From Frateuria_A yonginensis (GTDB taxonomy: Bacteria > Pseudomonadota > Gammaproteobacteria > Xanthomonadales > Rhodanobacteraceae): a DNA stretch of 64,000 nucleotides. The DNA lies in NCBI RefSeq assembly GCF_037137055.1, contig NZ_JBBBNY010000002.1, forward strand, positions 186,001 to 250,000, given 5' to 3'. The notes beneath the pieces are model-generated. The model was not told the DNA's origin, made no database searches, and saw only the letters and a program-made list of their open reading frames with translations. Position numbers and translations under genes: made by a program. Shown here in pieces: positions 54,788 to 62,324 of this stretch; position 1 is the stretch's first letter; every line of letters begins with the position of its first letter.

Positions 54788-55426
54788 CTATTCCGGCTCC
54801 TTGGGCACCGGCCCGTAGCCGGCGGCCTGCAGCTCCTCGCGCGCGGTCAGTGCCGACAGCGCCAGGGTCATCCCGGGACGGATGTTGGAGGCGACGAAGT
54901 TCTGGTGGCCCAGCGCCTGGCCGCAGACGATCATCGACACGTTGGCCTGGCGCAGTTGCCTGATCAGGGACGCGTTCGGGTTGGGATGGCCGAATTTCTG
55001 CTCGTAGGCCTGGTCGGACAGCGCCAGGTCAACGCCCTTGCCGTAGAACAGCACGACCAGGTGCACCTTGTCGTTGGGCACGCCGGCGAGGGCATACAGG
55101 TTGAGCAGCTTGGCGGCCGTGTGCAGGCGCGTGTTGACGCCGTCGCGGGTCGGCTGGTCGCTGTCGACGTCGACGTACAGGCGGTGGTCCGCGGTGACCG
55201 AGGGCATCAGGGCGTGCGGGCCTACCGGGAGCACGCCGCCGGCGCCGTGGATGCGCGGATAGGTCAGGCGCGGGTCGGGATGCGTCTGCGTGCCGAGGAG
55301 GGCGACGGCGGCACCGCACGCCAGCAGTAGTGCCAGCGCGATACCGGCCCAGGCCAGCACGCGGCGTGGATTGGAGGGTGCGAGCTCGGCGTCAGGCGGC
55401 ATCGTGGTCGCTTTGTCATAGGACAT
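54788..55426 (-). CDS. Membrane-tethered DsrE-family protein
   Basis: 212 residues. An N-terminal cytoplasmic stub ending in SNPRR precedes one membrane segment (about residues 24-45), so by the positive-inside rule the rest lies in the periplasm. The remainder is a DsrE-like domain with LYVDVDSD, KVHLVVLFYGKGVDL and MIVCGQALG, whose Cys168 stands where DsrE-type proteins carry a sulfur-handling cysteine. It is the last gene of a leftward group with two c-type cytochromes of the TsdA/TsdB kind. A sulfur role is inferred from the fold and neighbours; DsrE proteins are otherwise cytoplasmic. Confidence 0.72.
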   Translation of the reverse strand: MSYDKATTMPPDAELAPSNPRRVLAWAGIALALLLACGAAVALLGTQTHPDPRLTYPRIHGAGGVLPVGPHALMPSVTADHRLYVDVDSDQPTRDGVNTRLHTAAKLLNLYALAGVPNDKVHLVVLFYGKGVDLALSDQAYEQKFGHPNPNASLIRQLRQANVSMIVCGQALGHQNFVASNIRPGMTLALSALTAREELQAAGYGPVPKEPE

Positions 55427-55537
55427 GGTGCGCTCTCCATCGGGCCGGAGCCCGGGCGTACAGCGGGTTCGAGTGTAGGAACGGCACGTGAAGCACCTGG
55501 ACAGGAATCGTGACCGGGTCTGCGGCTGTGACGGCGA

Positions 55538-56482
55538 TCACGGTTCGCCCCCCGGTTCCACCGCGGGCTGTGCGCCGAGCAGCCGTCCGTTCACGCGCCG
55601 CCCGTACAGCGACATCGGCGTGTCGTGGTAGGCCTTGCGCGTGGCAGCCAGGTCGCCGTTGTAGCGTGGGTCCTGCGGACGCTCGTGCGCGTCCATGAAC
55701 ATCGCCACGTCCCAGGCTTCCTGGTCGCTCAGCAGGCCGCCGCGGCCGAGCGGCATGTTGGCCTTGATGAAGGCCGCGGCCTTGTCCAGCTCGTGCATGC
55801 CGGCGCCCCAGTTGAAGGAGTCCGGCCCCCACAGCGGCGGGAACACGTAGCGTCCGCCTGCCTTCTGGCCCAGCCCGTCGGCGCCGTGGCACAGCGCGCA
55901 GTCGCGTTCGAACACCGCCTGGCCGCGCGCGTAGTCCGGCGCCCTGGCCGGATCGGGCACGCGCGGGTAGCCGGCACCCGCCAGCTTCGCGCCCAGCGGC
56001 GCACCCTGCGCCATCCAGTACGAGTAGGTCTCCAGCGCCACGATCACCTTGTCGTCCAGCGGTGGCGCCTTGCCGTTCATGCTGTACATGAAACAGCCCT
56101 GCAGGCGCTCGCCGTAGCTGTTCACGTGGCCGTTCTTCTTGCGGTACTGCGGGTACATGCCGTAGGCGCCCCACAGCGGCGCCGAGTCGGCCAGGCGGCC
56201 CGCGTCCAGATGGCAATCGGCGCAATCCAGCCCATTGCCCACGTAGGCGGGCGCGTTGCGCCGCGTGTGCAGGAAGATCTCGCGGCCCTGGCGCACCATG
56301 TCGCCGTAGGGCCCGTCCGGGATGGCGGATTCGGGCGGCGGCGCGAATGCGGGCGTGGCCTTGGCGGACGTGGCCTTCGCCGGCGCCGGTGCCTGGGCGG
56401 CGGCCGCATCGAGCGGGGTGCGGCCGGTGCAGGCGGCCAGCGCCAGGGCGCCGGCGAGCAGGGCGGGCAGGCGCAGGCTCAT
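55538..56482 (-). CDS. tsdA: TsdA-like thiosulfate dehydrogenase, dihaem lipoprotein
   Basis: 314 residues with a lipoprotein signal (LAGALALAAC, Cys18) and a Pro/Ala linker. Two haem-c motifs, CADCH (residues 87-91) and CALCH (195-199). RLQGCFMYSMNGK carries Cys130 at the place of the rare haem-ligating cysteine of TsdA, and AAFIKANMPLG holds Lys240 and Met243 near the second haem. The segments PLWGAYGMYPQYRKKNG and ERPQDPRYNGD are TsdA hallmarks. TsdA joins two thiosulfates to tetrathionate (or the reverse) in the periplasm. Its ATG overlaps the stop of the TsdB-like gene (ATGA). The lipid anchor is unusual for TsdA. Confidence 0.85.
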   Translation of the reverse strand: MSLRLPALLAGALALAACTGRTPLDAAAAQAPAPAKATSAKATPAFAPPPESAIPDGPYGDMVRQGREIFLHTRRNAPAYVGNGLDCADCHLDAGRLADSAPLWGAYGMYPQYRKKNGHVNSYGERLQGCFMYSMNGKAPPLDDKVIVALETYSYWMAQGAPLGAKLAGAGYPRVPDPARAPDYARGQAVFERDCALCHGADGLGQKAGGRYVFPPLWGPDSFNWGAGMHELDKAAAFIKANMPLGRGGLLSDQEAWDVAMFMDAHERPQDPRYNGDLAATRKAYHDTPMSLYGRRVNGRLLGAQPAVEPGGEP

Positions 56483-57129
56483 GGGGTGTTTCCTTGCGGG
56501 CGCTGCGCGGCGAACCAGTGCGCCACGGCGGAGACGTCCTGCGCGCTCAGCGCGCGACTCAGGTGCTGCATCAGCTGCAACGGGTCGTTGCGCCGGCGGC
56601 CCTGCTGCCAGGCCTGCAACTGGGCCTCGAGGTACGCGGCCGGCTGGCCCGCCAGGGGCGGGAAGTTCGCGCCCACGCCGATGCCCCCCGGCCCGTGGCA
56701 CTGCTCGCACGCCGGCACGCGCTGCGACCAGCGCCCGCGGGTGGCGAGCGTCGCGCCCACGCCGTCGTCCGCGGGCACGGGACCGGAGGGTGGGGGCGGT
56801 ACCGGCAGGCGGCTGTAGTACGTAGCCACCGCAGTGCGCTCGGTCGCGCCCAGGGCGCGGGCGATCGGCTGCATCACCGGATGTTCGCGGGTGCCTGCGG
56901 CATAGTCGGTCAGCTGCTTCTCGAGGTAGCCCGCCGCCAGCCCGGCCAGCCGCGGGAACCCCGCCGCCGGCTGGCCGCCGCCGTCGGCGCCGTGGCAGGA
57001 CTGGCACGCGGGCGCCCCGCGGCCGTTGCCCTCGCGCACCAGCGCCGGCGCGTCGGCGGCGTGCACCAGCCACGGCCACGCCAGCACGAGCACCGTGCCG
57101 AGAACGTGCATCGTCCGCCTGCTACGCAC
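56479..57129 (-). CDS. tsdB: TsdB-like dihaem cytochrome c (c4 type)
   Basis: 216 residues from a GTG with GGGGAGG six bases upstream, which also gives a proper signal peptide (RSRRT then VLGTVLVLAWPWLVHAA). Two similar c4-like halves with haem motifs CQSCH (residues 42-46) and CEQCH (141-145), and methionine ligands in PVMQPIARAL and LQLMQHLSRAL. TsdB is the known electron acceptor of TsdA and is normally encoded beside it, as here. A weaker ATG start at 57111 is possible. Confidence 0.82.
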   Translation of the reverse strand: MRSRRTMHVLGTVLVLAWPWLVHAADAPALVREGNGRGAPACQSCHGADGGGQPAAGFPRLAGLAAGYLEKQLTDYAAGTREHPVMQPIARALGATERTAVATYYSRLPVPPPPSGPVPADDGVGATLATRGRWSQRVPACEQCHGPGGIGVGANFPPLAGQPAAYLEAQLQAWQQGRRRNDPLQLMQHLSRALSAQDVSAVAHWFAAQRPQGNTP

Positions 57130-57253
57130 CTTCGCCTCCCCTCGCTGGTCCGTCCGCCCGGCAAGCCCCTGCCGCCAGAAGCTCAAGAAATAGCGACGTC
57201 GGCGTGGAGGAAACGTCAGCGTGCCCGACCGTGGCGTGACCGTGCGATAGCGC

Positions 57254-57517
57254 TCAGGCGGGTGCGTCGGCAGCGTCGTAGACGCTGGCCAGCACGGCGG
57301 CCGCGGCGGCGTACAGCAGCACGGGAACGTCCTCGCGCAGGCGCAGCGCGGCGAGCACGGCGGCGATCTGCGGTTCGTGATGCAGCGGCAGGCCCAGCGC
57401 GCGGGCGCGGGCGAGCAACAGTTCCAGCGCCTCGGGCGGCAGCGGCGGGGACTTGCCCTCGGGGCCGGCCAGACGCAGGGTCACGCGCCGCTGGGGCGGC
57501 GGCAGGCTCGCGCTCAT
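57254..57517 (-). CDS. FlhB C-terminal paralogue (FlhX-like)
   Basis: 87 residues corresponding only to the end of FlhB: ALGLPLHHEPQIAAVLAAL and DVPVLLYAAAAAVLASVYDA align with VPVVEAPPLARALY and IPVALYVAVAQVLAYVY of the full FlhB at 42896-44032. No membrane segment and no NPTH cleavage site. Such FlhB-C-like proteins occur beside a second FliK in several gamma- and betaproteobacteria and can partly replace the FlhB C-terminal fragment. Its ATG overlaps the fliK2 stop by four bases. Confidence 0.8.
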   Translation of the reverse strand: MSASLPPPQRRVTLRLAGPEGKSPPLPPEALELLLARARALGLPLHHEPQIAAVLAALRLREDVPVLLYAAAAAVLASVYDAADAPA

Positions 57518-58674
57518 GCGGTGGCCTTCAGCAGCAGCGCGCCGGCCTGGCCGTTGCCGTGCGGCAGACCGGTCTGGCAGGTGAGCTGGTCCAGTTGCAG
57601 GCCGCTGGCAGCCAGCCGCTGGCGCAGCGGAGTGAACTGGCGCTCCAGCCGTTCGGCGCTGGCGCTGCGCTCGGCCCACAGGCGTACGTTCAGGCGCAGG
57701 TCGCGCAGTTGCAGCTCGCCCTGCAGGGGGCCGAGCGCGGGCAGGTCGAGCGCGAAGCCGAGGGTCCACTGCGGGCTGCCGGTCTCGCCGTCCTGGCCGT
57801 ACTCCAGGTGGATCTGCAGCACGTCCCGGCCGTGCGCGCCCTGCAGGGGGATCTCGATCATCCAGGCCTGGCCCGCGGCGGCGTCGAGCTGGGCGATCTC
57901 GAGGCGGGCCAGTGCCGCGTGCACGTCGCTTTTGAGGCGCCCGAGCAGGCGGTCGACGTCCTCGGCGTCCGGCGACTCGCCGGCCCGCGGCGCGGCGGCC
58001 GTCGCGCGCGGTTGCGCCTGCAGGCCGCGCTGGCGCAGCGGCGGTGGCGTGTCGGCCCCGGCGGGGGGCGCAGCCTGCGCCAGCCGCGGCTGGCGATCGA
58101 GCAGCGCGGCCAGGCGCAGCAGCGTGCCCTTCCAGTCCTCCTCGCGCAGCGGCAGGGGGTTGGTCTGCGGCCGGGCCAGCTGCGATTCCAGGAACAGCCC
58201 GCTGCGGACGACCGCCTCGCGCAGGCCTTCGGCATGGGTGATGTCCTGCGGCGTGCGCACGCCCTGGTCGAGCTGGGCGAGCGCGGCACGGATGTCCGGC
58301 GGTAGCTGCCGCAGCACCGGCCGCTGCGCCAGCGCGCCGAGCGTGGCGAGCAGGGACGCGTAGCCGTTCTGCTGTGGCAGGCGCTCGCGCAGGGCACGCT
58401 GCACCAGCGGATCGCCGGCGCCCTGCGCCAGGATCTCCAGCAGCGGCGGGTTGCCCATGGCCAGTACGCGCACCTGGAACTGCGAGGGCAGGGGGACGCC
58501 GAGCGGATCGGTTTCCACGGTAAGCGCACCGATCTGCAGCACCATGCGGCCCTGTTCGCCCATGCCCAGTGACCGTGCCGGCAGCACGCTGCCCACGCGC
58601 CAGCTTTCCGCGGCGGCACCCGTGGCGGCACCCGCCCACGTCATGGCGGCCAGACTGGTGGGTTGGATGATCAC
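57514..58674 (-). CDS. Second FliK-like hook-length control protein
   Basis: 386 residues starting MIIQPTSLAAMTWAGAATGA. The N-terminal two thirds are Leu/Ala/Gln-rich and unlike FliK at 37113; the C-terminal domain (about 245-385) is of the hook-length type (WMIEIPLQG; LGFALDLPALGPLQGELQL). It has its own FliA promoter, so it would be made after hook completion, which argues against a primary hook-ruler role. Coupled to the FlhB-like gene. Confidence 0.78.
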   Translation of the reverse strand: MIIQPTSLAAMTWAGAATGAAAESWRVGSVLPARSLGMGEQGRMVLQIGALTVETDPLGVPLPSQFQVRVLAMGNPPLLEILAQGAGDPLVQRALRERLPQQNGYASLLATLGALAQRPVLRQLPPDIRAALAQLDQGVRTPQDITHAEGLREAVVRSGLFLESQLARPQTNPLPLREEDWKGTLLRLAALLDRQPRLAQAAPPAGADTPPPLRQRGLQAQPRATAAAPRAGESPDAEDVDRLLGRLKSDVHAALARLEIAQLDAAAGQAWMIEIPLQGAHGRDVLQIHLEYGQDGETGSPQWTLGFALDLPALGPLQGELQLRDLRLNVRLWAERSASAERLERQFTPLRQRLAASGLQLDQLTCQTGLPHGNGQAGALLLKATA

Positions 58675-58728
58675 ATGGCTCTCCTGCCTGCCGGACGGGG
58701 CAGGGCCGGTTCCGTGCAGTCGCCAAAG

Positions 58729-58755
58729 GCATCGGCCGCGGCAGCGATAACTTGA
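58729..58755 (-). promoter_or_regulatory. FliA promoter for fliK2-flhX
   Basis: Read leftward: -35 TCAAGTTA (58755-58748), 11-base spacer, -10 GCCGATGC (58736-58729), 55 bases before the fliK2 start. Confidence 0.82.
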
Positions 58756-58767
58756 GCTGCCGATGCC

Positions 58768-58838
58768 GGGAACGAGCTTGCCCGCGATGCCCTCGGCTCT
58801 CCCAAAGGCAGAAAAGCGTCGCGAGCAAGCTCGCTTTC
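58768..58838. repeat. REP-like inverted repeat pair between divergent FliA promoters
   Basis: Arm 58768-58787 and inverted arm 58819-58838 belong to the same 20-base family as the pair at 35163-35239, with four mismatches between the arms and a 31-base spacer. It fills the space between the -35 elements at 58755 and 58855. Confidence 0.82.
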
Positions 58839-58854
58839 ACAAGGTCATTGACGC

Positions 58855-58881
58855 TAAAGCCCCCAACCCTGCCGCCGATAA
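58855..58881 (+). promoter_or_regulatory. FliA promoter for STAS-cheY-cheA
   Basis: -35 TAAAGCCC (58855-58862), 11-base spacer, -10 GCCGATAA (58874-58881, perfect), 37 bases before the STAS gene. Confidence 0.88.
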
Positions 58882-58917
58882 AGCCCATGCAGGGGCCCGG
58901 TACGAGCGGAGGCAGGC

Positions 58918-59232
58918 ATGGGCAGTAAACGAGGACGCGGCGAGCCGACGGTGCTGGAGATCGGCTTGCCGGCCGATTGCCGGATGGCGGCGCAGACGGC
59001 GCTGCTGGCCGATCTGCTCGGCGCGCTGGACGCGCCGGCGGCGCGCATCGACGGACGCGCGGTCGAGCGCGTGGACACGGCGGCGCTGCAGCTGCTGACG
59101 CTGTTCCGCCGCGAGGCGCTGGCGCGCGGCTGCGCCGTGAGCTGGCAGGGCGCCAGCACGACCTTGCGCGAGGCGGCCGATACGCTGGGCCTGGCCCAGG
59201 CACTGGATTTGCCGGCCCTGATGCCGGCGTAA
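58918..59232 (+). CDS. STAS-domain protein of chemosensory cluster 2
   Basis: 104-residue single STAS domain. The phospho-site loop is RVDTAALQLL, with Thr where anti-sigma antagonists have Ser. Stand-alone STAS proteins often open chemosensory operons of this cheY-cheA-cheW type; the partner is unknown. A GCGGAGGCAGG ribosome-binding site precedes the ATG. First gene after the FliA promoter. Confidence 0.85.
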   Translation: MGSKRGRGEPTVLEIGLPADCRMAAQTALLADLLGALDAPAARIDGRAVERVDTAALQLLTLFRREALARGCAVSWQGASTTLREAADTLGLAQALDLPALMPA

Positions 59233-59253
59233 GCAGACGACAGAGGAAAGACG

Positions 59254-59616
59254 ATGGCAAAGATTCTTGCGGTGGATGATTCGGCATCGATGCGCGGCAT
59301 GGTGGCCTACACCCTGCGCGGCGCCGGCCACGAGGTGACCGAGGCGGAGAACGGACAGCTGGCGCTGGACGCGGCGAACGCGGGCGCCTTCGACCTGGTG
59401 CTGGCCGACGTCAACATGCCGGTCATGGACGGCATCAGCATGGTGCGCGAGCTGCGCGCCCGCCCGGCCTACAAGGGCGTGCCGATCCTGATGCTGACCA
59501 CCGAGTCGCACACGGACAAGAAGATGGAAGGCAAGGCCGCCGGCGCCACCGGCTGGCTGGTCAAGCCGTTCGATCCGGAGCAACTGCTGGCCACGGTCAA
59601 GCGCGTGCTCGGCTGA
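59254..59616 (+). CDS. CheY-type response regulator of chemosensory cluster 2
   Basis: 120-residue stand-alone receiver. Acidic pair Asp8/Asp9 in KILAVDDSASMRGMV, phospho-acceptor Asp52 in LVLADVNMPVMDG, Thr in LMLTTES and Lys in WLVKPFD. It differs in sequence from the CheY at 49535 and has no cheZ beside it. It probably receives phosphate from the adjacent CheA; whether it acts on the motor or as a sink is not shown. Confidence 0.93.
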   Translation: MAKILAVDDSASMRGMVAYTLRGAGHEVTEAENGQLALDAANAGAFDLVLADVNMPVMDGISMVRELRARPAYKGVPILMLTTESHTDKKMEGKAAGATGWLVKPFDPEQLLATVKRVLG

Positions 59617-59633
59617 GCCGGAGAGAAGCACTG

Positions 59634-61616
59634 ATGAGTACGGGCGGCCTGGCGCAGTTCCAACAAGTGTTCATCGAGGAGAGCCTGGAAGGGCTCGACA
59701 CGATGGAGTCCTCGCTGCTCGCGCTGGACGAGGGTGGTGACGCGGAACTGGTACATACCATCTTCCGCGCGGCGCACTCCATCAAGGGCGGCGCGGCCAC
59801 CTTCGGCTTCCCGGACATGGCCTCGTTCACCCACGAGGCCGAGTCGCTGCTGGACGAGGTGCGCAGCGGCAAGCGCGCAATCGACAAGCCGATCATCGAG
59901 CTGCTGCTGCGCTCGGTGGACTGCCTGCGCGCCATGTTCGCGCGCGCCCAGGCGGGCGCGCCGCTCAACGACGCCACCGCCGACGGCCTGCGCAACGAGC
60001 TGGCCGCGATGATGGGCCGGCCCGCCCCGGCGGCTCCCGCGCGGCGCGCCGGCGACCAGGCCGAGGCCTGGGTCGTCCGGTTCCGGCCGCACGCCGGCAT
60101 GCTGGCCGGCGGCAACGATCCGCTGCGCCTGATCCGCGAACTGGCCGGGCTCGGCGAGCTGGCGGTGGAGGCCGACCTCTCGCGCCTGCCGGCGCTGGAC
60201 AGGCTGGACCCGACCGAGTGCCACCTGGGCTGGACGATCGAACTGAAGGCGCCGGCCCGGCGCGAGGACATCGCCGCGGTCTTCGACTGGGTCGTGGACG
60301 AATGCGACCTGGACATCGCGCCACGGCCGGGCGCCGAGGTCGCGCCGGTCGCCGCCCCGGCGCCCGCGGCGCCCCCGCCGGCGCCGGCCAGCCTCGCCGA
60401 GGCCGCCGTTGCCCGCGGCAGCCGCGAGGCCAGCGCCGAATCGAGTTCGGTCCGCGTGGCGATCGACAAGATCGACGGCCTGATCAACCTGGTCGGCGAA
60501 CTGGTGATCACCCAGGCCATGCTCGACACCTTCCGCGAGGAGTTCGACCCCTCGCGGCTGGCTTTGCTGCAGCAGGGCCTGACCCAGCTTGCCCGGCACG
60601 CGCGCGAGCTGCAGGAAAGCGTGATGGGCATCCGCATGCTGCCGATCGCCTCGGTGTTCAACCGCTTCCCGCGGCTGGTGCGCGACCTGAGCCAGAAGCT
60701 CGGCAAGCAGGTCAGGCTCGAACTGCACGGCGAGCAGACCGAGCTGGACAAGACGGTGCTGGAGAAGATCGGCGACCCGATGGTGCACCTGGTGCGCAAC
60801 GCCATCGACCACGGCCTGGAGATGCCCGACCGGCGCCGCGCCGCCGGCAAGCCGGAGACCGGCACCTTGCGGCTGGAGGCCTACCATCGCGGCGGCAACA
60901 TCGTGGTGGAAGTGTCCGACGACGGCGCCGGCCTCAACCGCGAGGCGATCGTGCGCAAGGCGATCGAGCGCGGGCTGATCGCCAGCGGCGACGGGCTGAG
61001 CGACGAGGCGGTCGCCGAGCTGATCTTCCAGCCGGGCTTCTCGACGGCGGCAGTCACCACCGACCTGTCTGGCCGTGGCGTCGGCATGGACGTGGTCCGC
61101 CGCAACGTGGCCGACCTGGGCGGCTTGGTGACCATCCGCAGCAGGCCGGGGCAGGGCAGCACCTTCACCATCACCCTGCCGCTCACCCTCGCGATCATCG
61201 ACGGCCTCACCGCCGCGGTGGGCGAGGAGCGCTACATCGTGCCGCTGGTATCGATCGTGGAGTCGGTGCAGCTCAAGCCGGAGGCGATCAAGACCGTGGC
61301 CGGCGGCGGCGAGCTGTTCCGCTTCCGCGGCGAATACCTCCCGGTGCTGCGCCTGCACGAGCTGTTCGGCTGTGCCGGGGCCACGCGCGAGATCGAGCGG
61401 GGCCTGGTCATCGTGGTCGAGGGCGAGGGCGCGCGGGTCGGCCTGTTCGTCGACGGGCTGGCCGGCCAGCAGCAGGCGGTGGTCAAGTCGCTGGAGGCGA
61501 ACTACCGCCGCGTGCAGGGCGTCTCCGGCGCCACCATCCTGGCCGACGGTTCGGTCGCGCTGATCATCGACATCCCCGGCCTGGTGCGCCTGCACAGCCG
61601 CCGCCAGGCGGCGTGA
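59634..61616 (+). CDS. CheA-type histidine kinase of chemosensory cluster 2
   Basis: 660 residues. P1 His48 in AAHSIKGGAATFGF. A true P2-like domain follows (about residues 140-230), unlike the first CheA. P3 is VRVAIDKIDGLINLVGELVI. Kinase boxes: HLVRNAIDHGLE (N), DDGAGL (G1), FQPGFST (F), GRGVGMDVV (G2). P5 CheW-like domain with LRLHELFGC. It is distinct from the cluster-1 CheA (50604-52529) and followed by a terminator. Confidence 0.95.
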   Translation: MSTGGLAQFQQVFIEESLEGLDTMESSLLALDEGGDAELVHTIFRAAHSIKGGAATFGFPDMASFTHEAESLLDEVRSGKRAIDKPIIELLLRSVDCLRAMFARAQAGAPLNDATADGLRNELAAMMGRPAPAAPARRAGDQAEAWVVRFRPHAGMLAGGNDPLRLIRELAGLGELAVEADLSRLPALDRLDPTECHLGWTIELKAPARREDIAAVFDWVVDECDLDIAPRPGAEVAPVAAPAPAAPPPAPASLAEAAVARGSREASAESSSVRVAIDKIDGLINLVGELVITQAMLDTFREEFDPSRLALLQQGLTQLARHARELQESVMGIRMLPIASVFNRFPRLVRDLSQKLGKQVRLELHGEQTELDKTVLEKIGDPMVHLVRNAIDHGLEMPDRRRAAGKPETGTLRLEAYHRGGNIVVEVSDDGAGLNREAIVRKAIERGLIASGDGLSDEAVAELIFQPGFSTAAVTTDLSGRGVGMDVVRRNVADLGGLVTIRSRPGQGSTFTITLPLTLAIIDGLTAAVGEERYIVPLVSIVESVQLKPEAIKTVAGGGELFRFRGEYLPVLRLHELFGCAGATREIERGLVIVVEGEGARVGLFVDGLAGQQQAVVKSLEANYRRVQGVSGATILADGSVALIIDIPGLVRLHSRRQAA

Positions 61617-61654
61617 CCGGACGCGCGGATCGGGACGTTTCCGCGCCTGGCGAC

Positions 61655-61675
61655 GGGGCCGCTGCGTGCGGCCCC
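61655..61675 (+). terminator. Terminator after the second cheA
   Basis: Perfect 8-bp stem GGGGCCGC-TGCGT-GCGGCCCC, followed by GCGCGCTTTCC. The T tract is short and delayed. It separates STAS-cheY-cheA from a downstream unit with its own FliA promoter. Confidence 0.55.
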
Positions 61676-61726
61676 GCGCGCTTTCCGCGCCTGCACAAGC
61701 CCGCCGCGCCGGCGCGTCGTACCCGC

Positions 61727-61753
61727 TCAAGAACGGTTCGCCGCGGCCGATAG
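61727..61753 (+). promoter_or_regulatory. FliA promoter for cheW and receptor
   Basis: -35 TCAAGAAC (61727-61734), 11-base spacer, -10 GCCGATAG (61746-61753), 35 bases before cheW. Confidence 0.85.
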
Positions 61754-61787
61754 CCACCTTGGACCGGTATCTCACCGCGGAACATCC

Positions 61788-62312
61788 ATGACCCACCCAG
61801 CGAACCCCGTCGCCCCTGCCGCGGATGCGGCTGCGGCGGCGCAGTACCTCACCGTCAATCTCGCCCACGAGGAGTACGCGATCGACATCCTGGCCGTGCG
61901 CGAGATCCGCGGCTGGACGCCGGTCACCCGCATCCCGCAGGCGCCGCCGTACGTGCTCGGCGTGCTCAACCTGCGCGGCGCGATCGTACCGGTGCTGGAC
62001 CTGCGCCTGCGCTTCGGCCTCACCCGCGAGGCCTACACGGCGACCACGGTCACCGTGGTGGTGACGGTGGCCGGGCGGCTGTTCGGGGTGGTGGTCGACG
62101 CGGTTTCCGACGTGCTGGACGTGCAGCCGGACCAGGTGCGCCCGGTACCCGACATGGGCACCGCCGTGGATACCGAATATCTGAAGGGATTGACTGCCGT
62201 CGAGGAGCGCATGGTGCTGCTGCTCGACGTGGACAAGCTGTTGCAGCCGCAGGACGCGCAGATGCTGGACGCCGCCTTGCCCGCGGCCGCCGACGTGAAA
62301 GCCGTGGCCTGA
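61788..62312 (+). CDS. cheW: Chemotaxis coupling protein CheW
   Basis: 174 residues; single CheW domain with YAIDILAVREIRGWTPVTRI, LGVLNLRGAIVPVLDLRLRF and DTEYLKGLTAVEERMVLLLD, all typical of CheW. It bridges receptors and CheA. Encoded just before a transmembrane receptor in the second chemosensory cluster. Confidence 0.96.
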   Translation: MTHPANPVAPAADAAAAAQYLTVNLAHEEYAIDILAVREIRGWTPVTRIPQAPPYVLGVLNLRGAIVPVLDLRLRFGLTREAYTATTVTVVVTVAGRLFGVVVDAVSDVLDVQPDQVRPVPDMGTAVDTEYLKGLTAVEERMVLLLDVDKLLQPQDAQMLDAALPAAADVKAVA

Positions 62313-62324
62313 CAGGAACCACCC

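Noticed and set aside
57254..57517. Truncated pseudogene of flhB
   Set aside because: It has its own start, overlaps fliK2 by four bases, keeps an open frame and matches the known class of stand-alone FlhB C-terminal proteins.
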